A stretch of 64,000 nucleotides of DNA from Ruegeria lacuscaerulensis (GTDB taxonomy: Bacteria; Pseudomonadota; Alphaproteobacteria; Rhodobacterales; Rhodobacteraceae). The notes under the pieces were generated by a model. That model was not told where the DNA came from, did not search any database, and worked only from the letters and a program-made list of their open reading frames with translations. How positions within the stretch are numbered: position 1 is the first letter of the stretch; every line of letters begins with the position of its first letter. The stretch covers positions 806,001 to 870,000 of the forward strand of contig NZ_WQGO01000001.1 of NCBI RefSeq assembly GCF_013034685.1, written 5' to 3'. Positions 9,217 to 18,033 of this stretch are shown piece after piece. Position numbers and translations under genes: made by a program.

Positions 9217-10536
9217 TCAGACAAGCTCACCCGCCAGCGAATTCGCGCCCGACGAGGTGATGCGTACGTCTCGCAACTCTCCGATGGCCAAATCCGCGTC
9301 GGCCACGTGAACCGAATGAAGATACTCGGATTTTCCGACCATCTGCCCCGGTAGACGACCCGGCTTTTCAAACAAAACACGCACGTTTCGGCCCACCATC
9401 GCATCCTGAATTTCGCGTTGATGCCGGGTGATCACGGCCTGCAAGCGCTGTAGGCGATCATCCGCCACCTCGGGATCAACCTGAGACCGCTCGGCTGCCG
9501 GCGTTCCCGGACGGGTCGAATATTTGAACGAATACGCGTATCCGTATCTGACTTGCTCAACCAAATCCAATGTCGCCTGGAAATCCGCATCGGTTTCCTC
9601 GGGGAAGCCCACGATGAAGTCGCCTGACATCATGATATCCGGCCGTGCTTCGCGAATACGTTCGATCAGACGCAAATAGCTGTCTGCCGTATGGCTGCGA
9701 TTCATCCGCTTCAGAATCCGGTCCGAGCCCGACTGAACCGGCAGATGCAAATAGGGCATCAGCTTGTCGCAGGTTCCGTGCGCCTCGATCAGGTCATCGG
9801 CCATGTCGTTGGGGTGCGACGTAGTGAACCGGATACGCTCCAGCCCGTCAACCTTGTTCAACTCCCAGATCAGCCTGGCCAGCGTCATGTCACCGTTGGG
9901 TCCGGCCCCGTGATAGGCGTTGACGTTCTGACCCAGCAAAGTGATCTCACGCACGCCGCGTTCGACCAGATCCCGCGCCTCACGGATGATGCGATCCGCC
10001 GGGCGGCTAACCTCGGCCCCGCGGGTATAGGGCACAACGCAGAAGGCACAGAACTTGTCGCAGCCTTCCTGAACGGTCAAAAACGCCGTCGGGCCACGCT
10101 TGGCTTTGGGCCGGTTCTTGAGCTTTTCGAACTTGTCTTCCTCGGGGAAGTCGGTGTCCAGCGCCTTGGCGCCCTCGCGGGTCTTGGCCTCCATCTCGGG
10201 CAGACGGTGGTAGCTTTGGGGCCCCACCACCAGATCGACCAGAGGCTGACGACGCATGATCTCTTCACCCTCGGCCTGTGCAACACAACCGGCCACACCG
10301 ATCTTCAAATCGGGCTTTTCCGCTTTCAGCCCTTTGAAGCGACCCAACTCGGAATAGACCTTCTCAGCCGCCTTTTCGCGGATATGGCAGGTATTCAGCA
10401 GAATCATATCCGCGTCATCGGGGCTTTGGGTTTCCACATATCCCTGACCGCCCAGCGTTTCGGCCATACGCTCGCTGTCATAGACGTTCATCTGGCAACC
10501 ATAGGTCTTGATGTACAGCTTTTTGGGTTCCGACAT
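9217..10536 (-). CDS. miaB: tRNA-2-methylthio-N6-dimethylallyladenosine synthase
   Basis: Radical-SAM methylthiotransferase that modifies adenosine 37 in tRNAs reading UNN codons. The 439-residue protein shows the three domains in order: an N-terminal methylthiotransferase domain with C14, C50 and C84 for the auxiliary iron-sulfur cluster; a radical-SAM core with C159, C163 and C166 ([17 protein letters not shown]); and a C-terminal TRAM domain starting near residue 375. It is read away from the divergent gene at 10657, with about 120 bases between them that must hold both promoters. Confidence 0.97.
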   Translation of the reverse strand: MSEPKKLYIKTYGCQMNVYDSERMAETLGGQGYVETQSPDDADMILLNTCHIREKAAEKVYSELGRFKGLKAEKPDLKIGVAGCVAQAEGEEIMRRQPLVDLVVGPQSYHRLPEMEAKTREGAKALDTDFPEEDKFEKLKNRPKAKRGPTAFLTVQEGCDKFCAFCVVPYTRGAEVSRPADRIIREARDLVERGVREITLLGQNVNAYHGAGPNGDMTLARLIWELNKVDGLERIRFTTSHPNDMADDLIEAHGTCDKLMPYLHLPVQSGSDRILKRMNRSHTADSYLRLIERIREARPDIMMSGDFIVGFPEETDADFQATLDLVEQVRYGYAYSFKYSTRPGTPAAERSQVDPEVADDRLQRLQAVITRHQREIQDAMVGRNVRVLFEKPGRLPGQMVGKSEYLHSVHVADADLAIGELRDVRITSSGANSLAGELV

Positions 10537-10656
10537 GGGTAAGGCCTTTGCGTTCGCGGGATCGGCGTCGTCTATACCTTACGAACGCCGCTTGCAATGC
10601 CCGCGCGATTACCCGATTTTGGCCCGAAACGCCAGCAAGACGAGCGCGAACAGGCC

Positions 10657-11520
10657 ATGCAATACGACTCGGTGAATTCCTTTCTGCGATCTGGTATACC
10701 CACGCTGTCAAAAGGCCCAATTGCTCTGATCTTTGCCGAGGATGAGGTCGAGGTCGAAAGCACGATCCGTCACCACCTGAACCTCGGCTTCGCTGCGCTG
10801 GTAGCCTTCATGCCCACCGAATTCACTTTGTCCGACGATCTGGCCGAGCGCATACACCGTGTCACTTTGACCTGCGCCCCGCGCACAGTCGTCTTCGACA
10901 CGATCAATACTATGATCGCATCGGCCCCGACGCGTTGGATGTATTATTGCTACAACGCCGAATACCTGTTCTTCCCCTTCTGCGAGACCCGCACCATCGG
11001 CGAGATGCTGGCCTTTCACACCGAAGAACGCCGTGATGCAATGTTGACCCACGTGGTCGACCTCTATGCTGACGATCTGGCGGCTTTCCCCAACGGGGTT
11101 GCTCCGGATCGCGCGATGCTGGACCGAAGCGGGTACTACGCACACACCCGCCACACGCCCGACGGCCACCCGGTTGAACGGCAGTTGGACATGTCAGGGG
11201 GGCTGCGCTGGCGGTTTGAAGATCACATTCCTTATGAACGCCGCCGCATCGACCGGATTGGTCTGTTCAAATCCCGCAAGGGCCTGACGCTCCGGTCAGA
11301 TCACACGTTCAACACACAGGAATACAACACCTATTCCTGCCCCTGGCATCATAACCTGACGGCTGCGATCTGTTCCTTCCGTGCGGCAAAGGCTCTGAAA
11401 TCAAACGCAGGATCGACCTTTGAAATCCCAAGTTTTCAATGGCGCAACTCGGTCGCGTTCGAATGGACCTCAAACCAGTTGCTGGACCTGGGCCTGATCG
11501 AACCGGGACAATGGTTCTGA
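10657..11520 (+). CDS. glycosyltransferase-2-like protein of unknown function
   Basis: A 287-residue protein that I do not recognise with certainty. IALIFAEDEVEVESTIRHHL resembles the start of the GT2/GT92-like fold found in Roseobacter proteins that begin with a strand and an ExxxIxxHLxLGF helix. The segment WMYYCYNAEYLFFPFCETR falls where such proteins usually carry the DxD-type metal motif, but no DxD is present, so catalysis is doubtful. The C-terminal half contains FKSRKGLTLRSDHTFNTQE and CPWHHNLTAAI. I chose the ATG at 10657 (MQYDSVNSFL); the frame is open 20 codons upstream without family-like sequence. It lies divergent from miaB. Confidence 0.6.
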   Translation: MQYDSVNSFLRSGIPTLSKGPIALIFAEDEVEVESTIRHHLNLGFAALVAFMPTEFTLSDDLAERIHRVTLTCAPRTVVFDTINTMIASAPTRWMYYCYNAEYLFFPFCETRTIGEMLAFHTEERRDAMLTHVVDLYADDLAAFPNGVAPDRAMLDRSGYYAHTRHTPDGHPVERQLDMSGGLRWRFEDHIPYERRRIDRIGLFKSRKGLTLRSDHTFNTQEYNTYSCPWHHNLTAAICSFRAAKALKSNAGSTFEIPSFQWRNSVAFEWTSNQLLDLGLIEPGQWF

Positions 11521-11540
11521 TCCGCCCTTCATCTGGCCAA

Positions 11541-11589
11541 AAATATCCCGGGGGAGGTGCGGCCCCGCCGCGCCGGGCGCAGAGCCCCC
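11541..11589. repeat. GC-rich intergenic stem-loop between convergent genes
   Basis: After an AAAAATAT run comes CCCGGGGGAGG, a GC-rich middle, and AGAGCCCCC. GGGGG (11550-11554) pairs with CCCCC (11585-11589), with further GC pairing between them. The arrangement (A/T run, CCCGGGGG, variable centre, GAGCCCCC) looks like a common Rhodobacteraceae gene-end element. Here it separates two convergent genes, so it may act as a terminator for both. The assignment to a repeat family is from memory of similar sequences and was not searched. Confidence 0.5.
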
Positions 11590-12386
11590 TATCGCGGCCA
11601 CACCATCGGAAACCAATCCTCGCGCAGGCGCTGCCCCGGCACCATGTCATGGCCCGGAAACGGGGGTGAGGTGCGGCCGGGTCGCTCCACATAGCGCGCA
11701 TCATCCCCCACCAACCGCAACGAAAACGCGCGGCGGCGACTGTCTGAGTGATTCCCGCGTGCGCCGTGCAATGTGCGATAGTTGAAAGCTACCGCGTCGC
11801 CCGGCTGCATTTCGAATTCGACCACATTCATCCCTTCGGTGTCCGGGTCAGGTACAGGGATGTACTGGCCCTCATCCGCAAAGAACCCCTCCTCAGACAC
11901 CCAGCGGGTCGGCAACACCTCTTTCTCCCACCGATGCGATCCGGCCACGCAGCGCAAGGTGGCCTGTGACACCGAGTCCAGCGGGGACCAAAAGCTGATC
12001 GTCTGCCGACCTTCGACAAAGTAATACGGACCATCCTGATGCCAGGGCGTCGCCATCGAGGTCCCCGGCTCTTTCACCAGTACATGATCGTGAAACACTT
12101 GCACGGTCTGCGATTGCATAAGATCCGCCGCGACCTCGGCCGCCGGAGAGTTGTGGACTACGTCCTGAAACTGCTCGATTCGCGACCAGTTGCAGTAGTC
12201 GTCAAAGAACAGTCCCGTTTCGCCCTGTTTCTTGTTGTCCGAGGCATATGGACCGGGATCCGCCATATTCGCTGCTACTCCGTCGCGCAGGCGATCAACG
12301 TAGTCGGCAAACAGCCCCCTGATCAGCACGACGCCGTCACGCTGATAAGTGTCGATCATGTCTTGCGTCACAAGGGAGTGGGTCAT
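11589..12386 (-). CDS. phytanoyl-CoA dioxygenase (PhyH) family protein
   Basis: Fe(II)/2-oxoglutarate-dependent oxygenase of 265 residues. The iron ligands appear as the HxD of TPWHQDGPYY (about residue 115) and the distal histidine of TLHGARGNHS (about 205), followed by the arginine-rich strand RRRAFSLRLVGDD that binds 2-oxoglutarate. I start it at the ATG at 12386 (MTHSLVTQDM), preceded by GGAG; 14 further codons upstream are open. Roseobacter PhyH proteins act on varied small molecules, so the substrate cannot be named. It is divergent from a LysR regulator with an 86-base gap holding a LysR-type dyad, so it is probably its target. Confidence 0.85.
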   Translation of the reverse strand: MTHSLVTQDMIDTYQRDGVVLIRGLFADYVDRLRDGVAANMADPGPYASDNKKQGETGLFFDDYCNWSRIEQFQDVVHNSPAAEVAADLMQSQTVQVFHDHVLVKEPGTSMATPWHQDGPYYFVEGRQTISFWSPLDSVSQATLRCVAGSHRWEKEVLPTRWVSEEGFFADEGQYIPVPDPDTEGMNVVEFEMQPGDAVAFNYRTLHGARGNHSDSRRRAFSLRLVGDDARYVERPGRTSPPFPGHDMVPGQRLREDWFPMVWPR

Positions 12387-12445
12387 GTTCGTCTCCGAGC
12401 CGGTTGTGCGATGATCTGCGCATGGCATTGCACTCTGTTCAAGTC

Positions 12446-12466
12446 ATATCTTTTGAAGGTAGATAT
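12446..12466. promoter_or_regulatory. candidate LysR-type operator (ATATC-N11-GATAT)
   Basis: ATATC (12446-12450), eleven bases, then GATAT (12462-12466): a dyad with the T-N11-A geometry typical of LysR boxes. It lies in the gap between the divergent PhyH and LysR genes, 59 bases before the PhyH start and just before the LysR start. A further ATATC half-site follows at 12478-12482, inside the first codons of the regulator. The position fits autorepression plus control of the dioxygenase gene. Confidence 0.55.
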
Positions 12467-12472
12467 AAAGTC

Positions 12473-13363
12473 ATGTTATATCTTTCTCTACGACAGTACG
12501 AATATGTCTGCGCCATCGGTCGACATGGGGGCCTGTCGGCGGCAGCGCAGCATCTGAATGTGTCCCAACCCGCTCTGTCCAACGCCCTGACACGGGTCGA
12601 AGAACAAGTGGGCCACCCACTATTCACCCGCAAACGCGGCGCAGCCATGAGCCTGACCCCACAAGGGCGCAGGTTCATCGAACAGGCCGAGGCCCTGCTG
12701 GCCCGCGCAGCGCAACTGGAAAACTCATCTGCCGAGGGACCTGCGGCGGCGCGCCTGCGCTTGGGATGTTTCGAAGATCTTGCGCCGTTCTTGCTGGCGC
12801 GCGCTTTGCGCCTGTTGCGCAGGGAACTCCCAGATGTCGCTGTGACCTACCGCGTGGCGGATTTACAGGGCCTAGTCTCGGGCCTGGTTCAGGGGGAAAT
12901 CGACTTGGCATTCACCTACGGCCTGACTTTGGATGCTGGCTTCTCGACGACGCAGTTGTTTGCAAATTCCCCGAACGCGGTGATGTCTCCGGATCACCCG
13001 CTTGCGGGGCGGGAACACGTCTTGTTAAGTGACGTGGCCGCCTATCCCTTGATCCTGTCGGATGAAGGGCTTTCGGCACAACATTTTCTCAATCTCTTCC
13101 GCTCAGCCGGACAGACCCCAAAGGTTGCCCACCGAGCAGCATCGCTGGAAATTCAACGCAGCTTTGCGGCGCATAAAGAAGGGGTTGCGATGACTTATGC
13201 CAACATCCCAGCCCCGCTCAGCTACGACGGAACGCCGCTGGTCAGCCTGCCCGTCACTGACCAGATCGCGCGCGAGCCGGTTGTGCTGGCGCGGCACGGT
13301 ACGGGACCGCTGGATGCGCTTACCGAACGGGCGCAACAGGTCCTGGCTGAATTATCGACGTAA
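12473..13363 (+). CDS. LysR-family transcriptional regulator
   Basis: A 296-residue regulator. The N-terminal winged helix-turn-helix covers residues 4-60, with AAAQHLNVSQPALSNALTRVEEQVG forming the DNA-binding helices (quoted only as the region) and LFTRKR closing the wing. An effector domain follows, containing LRLGCFEDLAPFL and LAFTYGL. I chose the ATG at 12473 because the helix-turn-helix normally begins within a few residues of the start; the frame is open to 12404. It is divergent from the PhyH dioxygenase and ends three bases before the stop of convergent irr. The effector is unknown. Confidence 0.88.
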   Translation: MLYLSLRQYEYVCAIGRHGGLSAAAQHLNVSQPALSNALTRVEEQVGHPLFTRKRGAAMSLTPQGRRFIEQAEALLARAAQLENSSAEGPAAARLRLGCFEDLAPFLLARALRLLRRELPDVAVTYRVADLQGLVSGLVQGEIDLAFTYGLTLDAGFSTTQLFANSPNAVMSPDHPLAGREHVLLSDVAAYPLILSDEGLSAQHFLNLFRSAGQTPKVAHRAASLEIQRSFAAHKEGVAMTYANIPAPLSYDGTPLVSLPVTDQIAREPVVLARHGTGPLDALTERAQQVLAELST

Positions 13364-13365
13364 GG

Positions 13366-13782
13366 TTATTTCTTCCGCAGACGGATCACTACATCGACCG
13401 ACGCGATTTCGACCCCCTCAGGCGCGTCAGGCAGGCGCTGAATCACCAACTGGTCCGACGGCGCATCGCTCAGGCGGCCTTCGTCTTCCCAGAAGAAATG
13501 CGGATGGTCATGGGTGTTGGTGTCGAAATAGCTTTTTGAACCGTCCACGGTGATTTCCTGCAACACCCCGGCCTCGCAGAACGCGCGCAGCGTGTTGTAG
13601 ACCGTCGCCAAAGACACAGCATCGCCGTTCTTTTTGGCCGATTCAAACAGGCTTTCCGCGGTGACATGACGATGATTTCCGTCACCCACCAAAAGCTCCG
13701 CCAGGGCCACGCGCTGACGTGTCGGGCGCAATCCGGCGTGAACCAACCAATTAGTGGCTATGCTCTGGCTTTCTGGTGTCAT
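13366..13782 (-). CDS. irr: Fur-family iron response regulator Irr
   Basis: A 138-residue Fur-superfamily regulator. It has a winged-helix domain (about 15-85, with RPTRQRVALAELL and SLATVYNTLRAF), and a dimerisation domain with the histidine-rich stretch THDHPHFFWEDEGR in place of the HHHH metal site of Fur. This pattern is that of Irr, which in alphaproteobacteria senses haem status and controls iron and haem genes. Its position just upstream of and divergent from fabA is the usual one in Rhodobacteraceae. An 18-base dyad lies in the shared intergenic region. Irr is more likely than Fur, Mur or PerR on the C-terminal sequence. Confidence 0.85.
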   Translation of the reverse strand: MTPESQSIATNWLVHAGLRPTRQRVALAELLVGDGNHRHVTAESLFESAKKNGDAVSLATVYNTLRAFCEAGVLQEITVDGSKSYFDTNTHDHPHFFWEDEGRLSDAPSDQLVIQRLPDAPEGVEIASVDVVIRLRKK

Positions 13783-13832
13783 GAATCCGATACCGATTTG
13801 TTGCTTGTGTATATATAAGTGCTGAGGCCTAG

Positions 13833-13850
13833 GAATTTCAAATGAAATTC
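13833..13850. promoter_or_regulatory. perfect inverted repeat between irr and fabA
   Basis: GAATTTCA and TGAAATTC are exact reverse complements separated by AA, giving an 18-base dyad 50 bases upstream of irr and 120 bases upstream of fabA. The gap also holds an A/T-rich tract (TATATATAAG, 13810-13819) that could be part of a promoter. The dyad does not match the usual Irr ICE box (TTAGAA-N3-TTCTAA), so the bound protein is unclear; autoregulation by Irr or a fatty-acid regulator are both possible. Confidence 0.45.
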
Positions 13851-13970
13851 ATTCGCAAGAACAGACGGAACTGGTCATGATGTATGTCACCGCTCTTGCA
13901 GGACCTTGCATACGGGTGCTAGACGAGGCCAGATTAGATAAACGGACCCCTGGCAGGAGAGGCGGCAAGA

Positions 13971-14480
13971 ATGGCCCAATTCCCGAGCAGCTTTGACAAG
14001 GATGATCTGCTGAAATGCGCCCGTGGCGAATTATTCGGCCCCGGTAACGCGCAGTTGCCCGCCCCGCCGATGCTGATGATGGACCGGATTACCGATATCT
14101 CAGCCGATGGTGGAGCCCATGGCAAAGGTCATGTTTTGGCGGAATTCGACATTACTCCGGACCTGTGGTTCTTTGACTGCCACTTCCCCGGCAACCCGAT
14201 TATGCCCGGTTGTCTGGGGCTGGATGGCCTGTGGCAGCTGACCGGCTTTAACCTGGGCTGGCGCGGCTGGCAGGGGCGTGGCATGGCTGTTGGCGTGGGC
14301 GAGGTCAAGCTGACCGGCATGGTCCGCCCCGACCGCAAGATGCTGACTTACAAAATTGATTTCAAAAAAGCGATCCAGACGCGCCGCCTGACCATGGGTG
14401 TGGCGGATGGTATCGTCGAAGCGGACGGTGAAATGATTTACGACGTCAAGGACATGAAAGTCGTCCTGTCCGAAGCCTGA
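13971..14480 (+). CDS. fabA: 3-hydroxydecanoyl-ACP dehydratase/isomerase
   Basis: Dehydrates 3-hydroxydecanoyl-ACP and isomerises the trans-2 product to cis-3, the branch point to unsaturated fatty acids. The 169-residue protein has the hot-dog fold signature with catalytic H71 ([13 protein letters not shown]) and D85 ([11 protein letters not shown]). It begins the fabA-fabB-fabI run, 31 bases before fabB. The 188-base gap to divergent irr holds the promoter. Confidence 0.97.
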   Translation: MAQFPSSFDKDDLLKCARGELFGPGNAQLPAPPMLMMDRITDISADGGAHGKGHVLAEFDITPDLWFFDCHFPGNPIMPGCLGLDGLWQLTGFNLGWRGWQGRGMAVGVGEVKLTGMVRPDRKMLTYKIDFKKAIQTRRLTMGVADGIVEADGEMIYDVKDMKVVLSEA

Positions 14481-14511
14481 GCCTGATCGGCCCGAAATAA
14501 GGAGCACGCAT

Positions 14512-15741
14512 ATGCGTCGAGTAGTTGTCACCGGTTTGGGGATTGTCTCCTCCATCGGGAACAATGCCCAAGAGGTTCTGGCCTCACTCAAAGCTGGCAA
14601 ATCCGGCATTGAGGCCAATGAGCAGATGGTCGAACACGGTTTCCGCAGCCAGATTGCCGGCTCGCTGAAGATCGACGTGACCGAGCATGTGGACAAGCGT
14701 ACCTTGCGTTTCATGGGTCCCGGTGCGGCTTATGCCCATATCGCGATGAGTCAGGCGATCGCAGATTCCGGTCTGACCGAAGATCAGGTGGTGAACCCGC
14801 GCACAGGTCTGGTGGCCGGCTCGGGTGGCCCCTCGACCAGTGCGATGCTGACTGCGCATCAAACCGTGCTGAAGAACGGCGCAACCAAGCGGATCGGGCC
14901 GTTTGCGGTGCCGAAATGCATGTGCTCGACCATCTCGGCGAACCTTGCGACGGCGTTCAAGATCAAGGGCATCAACTATTCGATTACATCGGCCTGCTCG
15001 ACCTCGCTGCATTGCATCGGCAACGCGGCGGAACAGATCATGCTGGGCAAGCAGGACGTGATGTTTGCAGGCGGCGGAGAAGAGCTGGACTGGACGCTGT
15101 CCTGCCTGTTCGACGCGATGGGCGCAATGTCATCGAAATACAACGACACGCCGGACAAAGCCTCGCGCGCCTTTGACCAGAATCGCGACGGGTTCGTGAT
15201 TTCCGGTGGCGGCGGGATCGTCGTGCTTGAGGATCTGGATCACGCTTTGGCACGCGGTGCCAAGATCTATGCCGAAGTGACCGGCTATGCCGCCACCTCG
15301 GACGGCCATGACATGGTGGCCCCTTCGGGTGAAGGCGGCGAACGCGCGATGCGTCTGGCACTGTCCACACTACCCGAAGGCCGCAAGGTTGGATACATCA
15401 ACGCCCACGGAACCTCGACCCCGGTCGGCGATGTGGGCGAGGTTGAAGCCGTACGCCGCATCTTTGGCGAAGGCAACGTGCCGCCGATTTCTTCGACCAA
15501 GTCGATGACCGGCCACGCGCAAGGTGCCGCAGGCGCATTGGAGGCGATCTTCTGCCTGCTGATGCTGGACAATGATTTCATTACACCGTCGATCAATGTC
15601 GAAACGCTCGCCGAAGGCATCCAGCCCGGTGAAATTGCAACGCAGGTCGTTGAAAATGCGGGGCTCGACTCGGTGATGACCAACAGCTTCGGCTTTGGCG
15701 GCACCAACGGATCCATGGTTCTTTCAAAGTATAACGGGTGA
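14512..15741 (+). CDS. fabB: 3-oxoacyl-ACP synthase I
   Basis: Beta-ketoacyl-ACP synthase that elongates the cis-3-decenoyl product of FabA, so the pair sets unsaturated fatty-acid output. The 409-residue thiolase-fold protein has the Cys-His-His triad at C162 (SACSTSLH), H299 (NAHGTSTPVGD) and H335 (SMTGHAQGAAG). The C-terminal NSFGFGGTNGSMV is characteristic. GGAG lies upstream of the ATG, and the gene is directly followed by fabI. FabB rather than FabF is favoured by the FabA neighbour. Confidence 0.96.
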   Translation: MRRVVVTGLGIVSSIGNNAQEVLASLKAGKSGIEANEQMVEHGFRSQIAGSLKIDVTEHVDKRTLRFMGPGAAYAHIAMSQAIADSGLTEDQVVNPRTGLVAGSGGPSTSAMLTAHQTVLKNGATKRIGPFAVPKCMCSTISANLATAFKIKGINYSITSACSTSLHCIGNAAEQIMLGKQDVMFAGGGEELDWTLSCLFDAMGAMSSKYNDTPDKASRAFDQNRDGFVISGGGGIVVLEDLDHALARGAKIYAEVTGYAATSDGHDMVAPSGEGGERAMRLALSTLPEGRKVGYINAHGTSTPVGDVGEVEAVRRIFGEGNVPPISSTKSMTGHAQGAAGALEAIFCLLMLDNDFITPSINVETLAEGIQPGEIATQVVENAGLDSVMTNSFGFGGTNGSMVLSKYNG

Positions 15742-15746
15742 ATGTG

Positions 15747-16538
15747 ATGTCGGATCTTCTTAAAGGCAAACGCGGCCTGATCATGGGCGTGGCGAACGAC
15801 CGCTCGATCGCGTGGGGTATCGCCAAAGCCATGCACGAGGCCGGTGCCGAACTGGCATTCACCTATCAGGGCGAGGCTTTTGGTAAACGGCTGGAGCCGC
15901 TGGCCCAGAGCCTCGGCAGCGACTTCATGGTCGACGCCGATGTCACCGATGACGACTCGCTGGACCGAGCGTTCGGCGAGCTGGGCGAACGCTGGCCCAC
16001 CATTGATTTCGTGGTTCATGCGATTGCCTATTCGGACAAGTCGGAACTGACCGGCCGCTTCCTGAACACGACGCGGGCGAATTTCAAACACTCGATGGAC
16101 GTGTCGGCCTATTCCTTCATCGAGGTCGCGCGCCGCGCCTATCCGATGATGAAAGACAATGGTGGCACGCTGCTGACGCTGACATATCAGGGTTCGAACC
16201 GCGTGGTTCCGAACTACAACGTGATGGGTGTGGCCAAGGCGGCGCTGGAATCGGCGACGCGCTATCTGGCCAATGATCTTGGCCCCGAAGGCATTCGCGT
16301 CAACGCCATCTCGCCCGGTCCGATGAAAACGCTGGCCGGTGCGGCCATCGGTGGCGCACGCAAGACCTACAAGTTCTGCGACCAGAACGCGCCCATGCGT
16401 TCGAACGCTACGCTTGAGGCCGTAGGCGGCACCGCTGTTTATTTGGCATCCGAGGCCGGGGCATGCACCTCGGGCGAGATCATCAAGGTAGATGGTGGCT
16501 TCCACGTTCTGGGCATGCCGCAGCCTGACTTTATGTGA
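15747..16538 (+). CDS. fabI: enoyl-ACP reductase [NADH]
   Basis: Reduces trans-2-enoyl-ACP, closing each round of fatty-acid elongation. The 263-residue short-chain dehydrogenase begins with LLKGKRGLIMGVANDRSIAW, the FabI form of the nucleotide-binding loop. It has the Tyr-X6-Lys pair at Y157 and K164 (NYNVMGVAK). I start it at the ATG at 15747; a GTG at 15738 in the same frame would overlap fabB by four bases and cannot be excluded. The third gene of the fabA-fabB-fabI run. Confidence 0.95.
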   Translation: MSDLLKGKRGLIMGVANDRSIAWGIAKAMHEAGAELAFTYQGEAFGKRLEPLAQSLGSDFMVDADVTDDDSLDRAFGELGERWPTIDFVVHAIAYSDKSELTGRFLNTTRANFKHSMDVSAYSFIEVARRAYPMMKDNGGTLLTLTYQGSNRVVPNYNVMGVAKAALESATRYLANDLGPEGIRVNAISPGPMKTLAGAAIGGARKTYKFCDQNAPMRSNATLEAVGGTAVYLASEAGACTSGEIIKVDGGFHVLGMPQPDFM

Positions 16539-16597
16539 CCCCAATTTTCCCCGCCGGTGCCCAGATTTGACCATCTTTCACCGGCAGGGATACGGGT

Positions 16598-16789
16598 ATG
16601 AGCAAAGCTGAACATATCGCGGCAAGCACCGCGCGCACGTCCCGATCCCGTCGCAAGTCTGGATTTCTGGGTGCGCGAGGGCGCATAGCCCTGCTGGGCC
16701 TGACCACAATACTGATGCTGTTTGTGTATTTGACCCAGCCGCAGGTCAGAACCGCAGTCGCATCCTGGACCAGCCTGCTGACAGGCTGA
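16598..16789 (+). CDS. small single-span membrane protein, unknown function
   Basis: A 63-residue open frame. The N-terminus is basic and serine-rich (TARTSRSRRKSG), followed by one predicted membrane segment (about residues 30-48, IALLGLTTILMLFVYL) and a short polar tail. By the positive-inside rule the N-terminus should be cytoplasmic. A purine-rich GGCAGGGA lies about ten bases before the ATG. An inverted repeat (GCCGGTG 16553-16559, CACCGGC 16579-16585) lies between fabI and this gene. No family is recognised; it may be transcribed with fabI. Confidence 0.5.
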   Translation: MSKAEHIAASTARTSRSRRKSGFLGARGRIALLGLTTILMLFVYLTQPQVRTAVASWTSLLTG

Positions 16790-16806
16790 TCCGCATCGGC
16801 GCGGGG

Positions 16807-17235
16807 TCAGTTGATCGACACCACCTCGATATCAAACACGAGATCCTGACCGGCCAAAGGATGGTTGGCGTCCAGTGTCACTGTTGCCTCATCCGCTTCG
16901 ACCACCGTCACCGGCATAACCTGTCCGTCGGGTGCCTGCATTTGCAGACGTGAACCGGGCTCCAGCGGGATATCATCGGGGATGCCTTCGCGCGGGATGC
17001 TCTGCCGCATTTCCGGATTGATCGGCCCATAGGCGTCGACGCAGGCAATCTCGACCTTCTTCTTCTCGCCCACTGTCAGGCCGGGCATGGCACTGTCGAG
17101 TCCCGGAATGATCTGCCCCGAGCCGACCACGAATTCCAGCGGATCGCGCCCGTCCGAGCTGTCAAATACGTTCCCGTCCAGCAACGTCCCCGTATAGTGA
17201 ATGCGAACCGTGTCGCCCTGTTTGATAGCGGTCAT
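16807..17235 (-). CDS. FKBP-type peptidyl-prolyl cis-trans isomerase (SlyD-like)
   Basis: A 142-residue prolyl isomerase. The FKBP core is visible as VRIHYTGTLLDGNVFDSS and FVVGSGQIIPGLDSAMPG, with an insert-in-flap segment (about residues 65-120) typical of the SlyD/FkpA-like short proteins, and it ends with HPLAGQDLVFDIEVVSI. It lacks a signal peptide, so it should be cytoplasmic, and it lacks SlyD's histidine-rich metal-binding tail. It is convergent with the small membrane protein gene. Confidence 0.9.
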   Translation of the reverse strand: MTAIKQGDTVRIHYTGTLLDGNVFDSSDGRDPLEFVVGSGQIIPGLDSAMPGLTVGEKKKVEIACVDAYGPINPEMRQSIPREGIPDDIPLEPGSRLQMQAPDGQVMPVTVVEADEATVTLDANHPLAGQDLVFDIEVVSIN

Positions 17236-17343
17236 TCTGGCCTCCGGCCGTTAAAGAGTTGAGCGACCAACCCTAGAGTGTGACACGCCATTGTAAACCC
17301 GTTCCTCTTTTGCCAACCTGCGCCCCAGGGATGGAGGGATCAG

Positions 17344-18033
17344 ATGCCGATCAAAACATGTATCTTCGACGCTTACGGGACGCTGTTTGACGTAGCCGCC
17401 GCCGCACGACAGGCCGCAGCCGAGCCGGAGTTTGAAGCACTGGGGCAGAAATGGCCCGAACTGGCCAATTACTGGCGCCTGAAGCAGTTGCAATATACTT
17501 GGCTGCGCGCGGTCTCGGACGCACATGCGGATTTCTGGGATGTCACGCAGGACGCGTTGGATTGGGCTTTGGAGGCCACCGGTCTGGATGGCGATGCAAA
17601 ACTACGGCAACGTCTGCTCGACCTCTATTGGGAGTTGCAGGCCTACCCCGAAGTGCCCCAGATGCTGCAAGCGCTCAAGGCCGGAGGATTGCAGACCGCG
17701 ATTCTGTCGAACGGCTCGCCGCCGATGTTGGACGGTGCGGTGCAATCTGCGGGGATTGGCGATGTGCTTGACGATGTCCTGTCGGTCGAAAGCGTCGGCG
17801 TCTTCAAACCCCATGTGCGCGTCTACGATCTGGTGCAGAAACGGTTCGGCGGCGAACGGGGCGAGATTTTGTTCGTGAGTTCAAACGGCTGGGACGCCGC
17901 AGGCGCCAGTGGCTATGGTTTTACCACCGCATGGGTCAACCGCGCGCAAGAACCGATGGACCGCTTGCCCTGGAGGCCCGCGCATGTATTGTCCGACCTG
18001 ACGACGATCCCTCAACTTGCTGGGCTGGAATGA
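17344..18033 (+). CDS. haloacid dehalogenase type II (HAD superfamily)
   Basis: A 229-residue HAD-superfamily hydrolase. The nucleophile D9 lies in CIFDAYGTLFD, motif II is ILSNGSP, a lysine follows in VFKPHVRVYD, and the final motif is FVSSNGWDAAGA, which is the form seen in L-2-haloacid dehalogenases rather than phosphatases. The ATGA overlap with the next gene makes it the first of three coupled genes. Activity on 2-haloacids is a family inference; many homologues are untested. Confidence 0.85.
   Translation: MPIKTCIFDAYGTLFDVAAAARQAAAEPEFEALGQKWPELANYWRLKQLQYTWLRAVSDAHADFWDVTQDALDWALEATGLDGDAKLRQRLLDLYWELQAYPEVPQMLQALKAGGLQTAILSNGSPPMLDGAVQSAGIGDVLDDVLSVESVGVFKPHVRVYDLVQKRFGGERGEILFVSSNGWDAAGASGYGFTTAWVNRAQEPMDRLPWRPAHVLSDLTTIPQLAGLE

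Noticed and set aside
13833..13850. Classical Irr ICE box
   Set aside because: The dyad GAATTTCA-AA-TGAAATTC lacks the TTAGAA core and three-base spacer, so it is listed only as an unassigned operator.
15285..16574. Minus-strand open frame of 429 codons opposite fabB and fabI
   Set aside because: Shadow of two conserved fatty-acid genes; the composition is typical of reversed coding sequence.
16553..16585. Terminator after fabI
   Set aside because: The 7-base stem has a 19-base loop, no U-run, and overlaps the ribosome-binding area of the small downstream gene.
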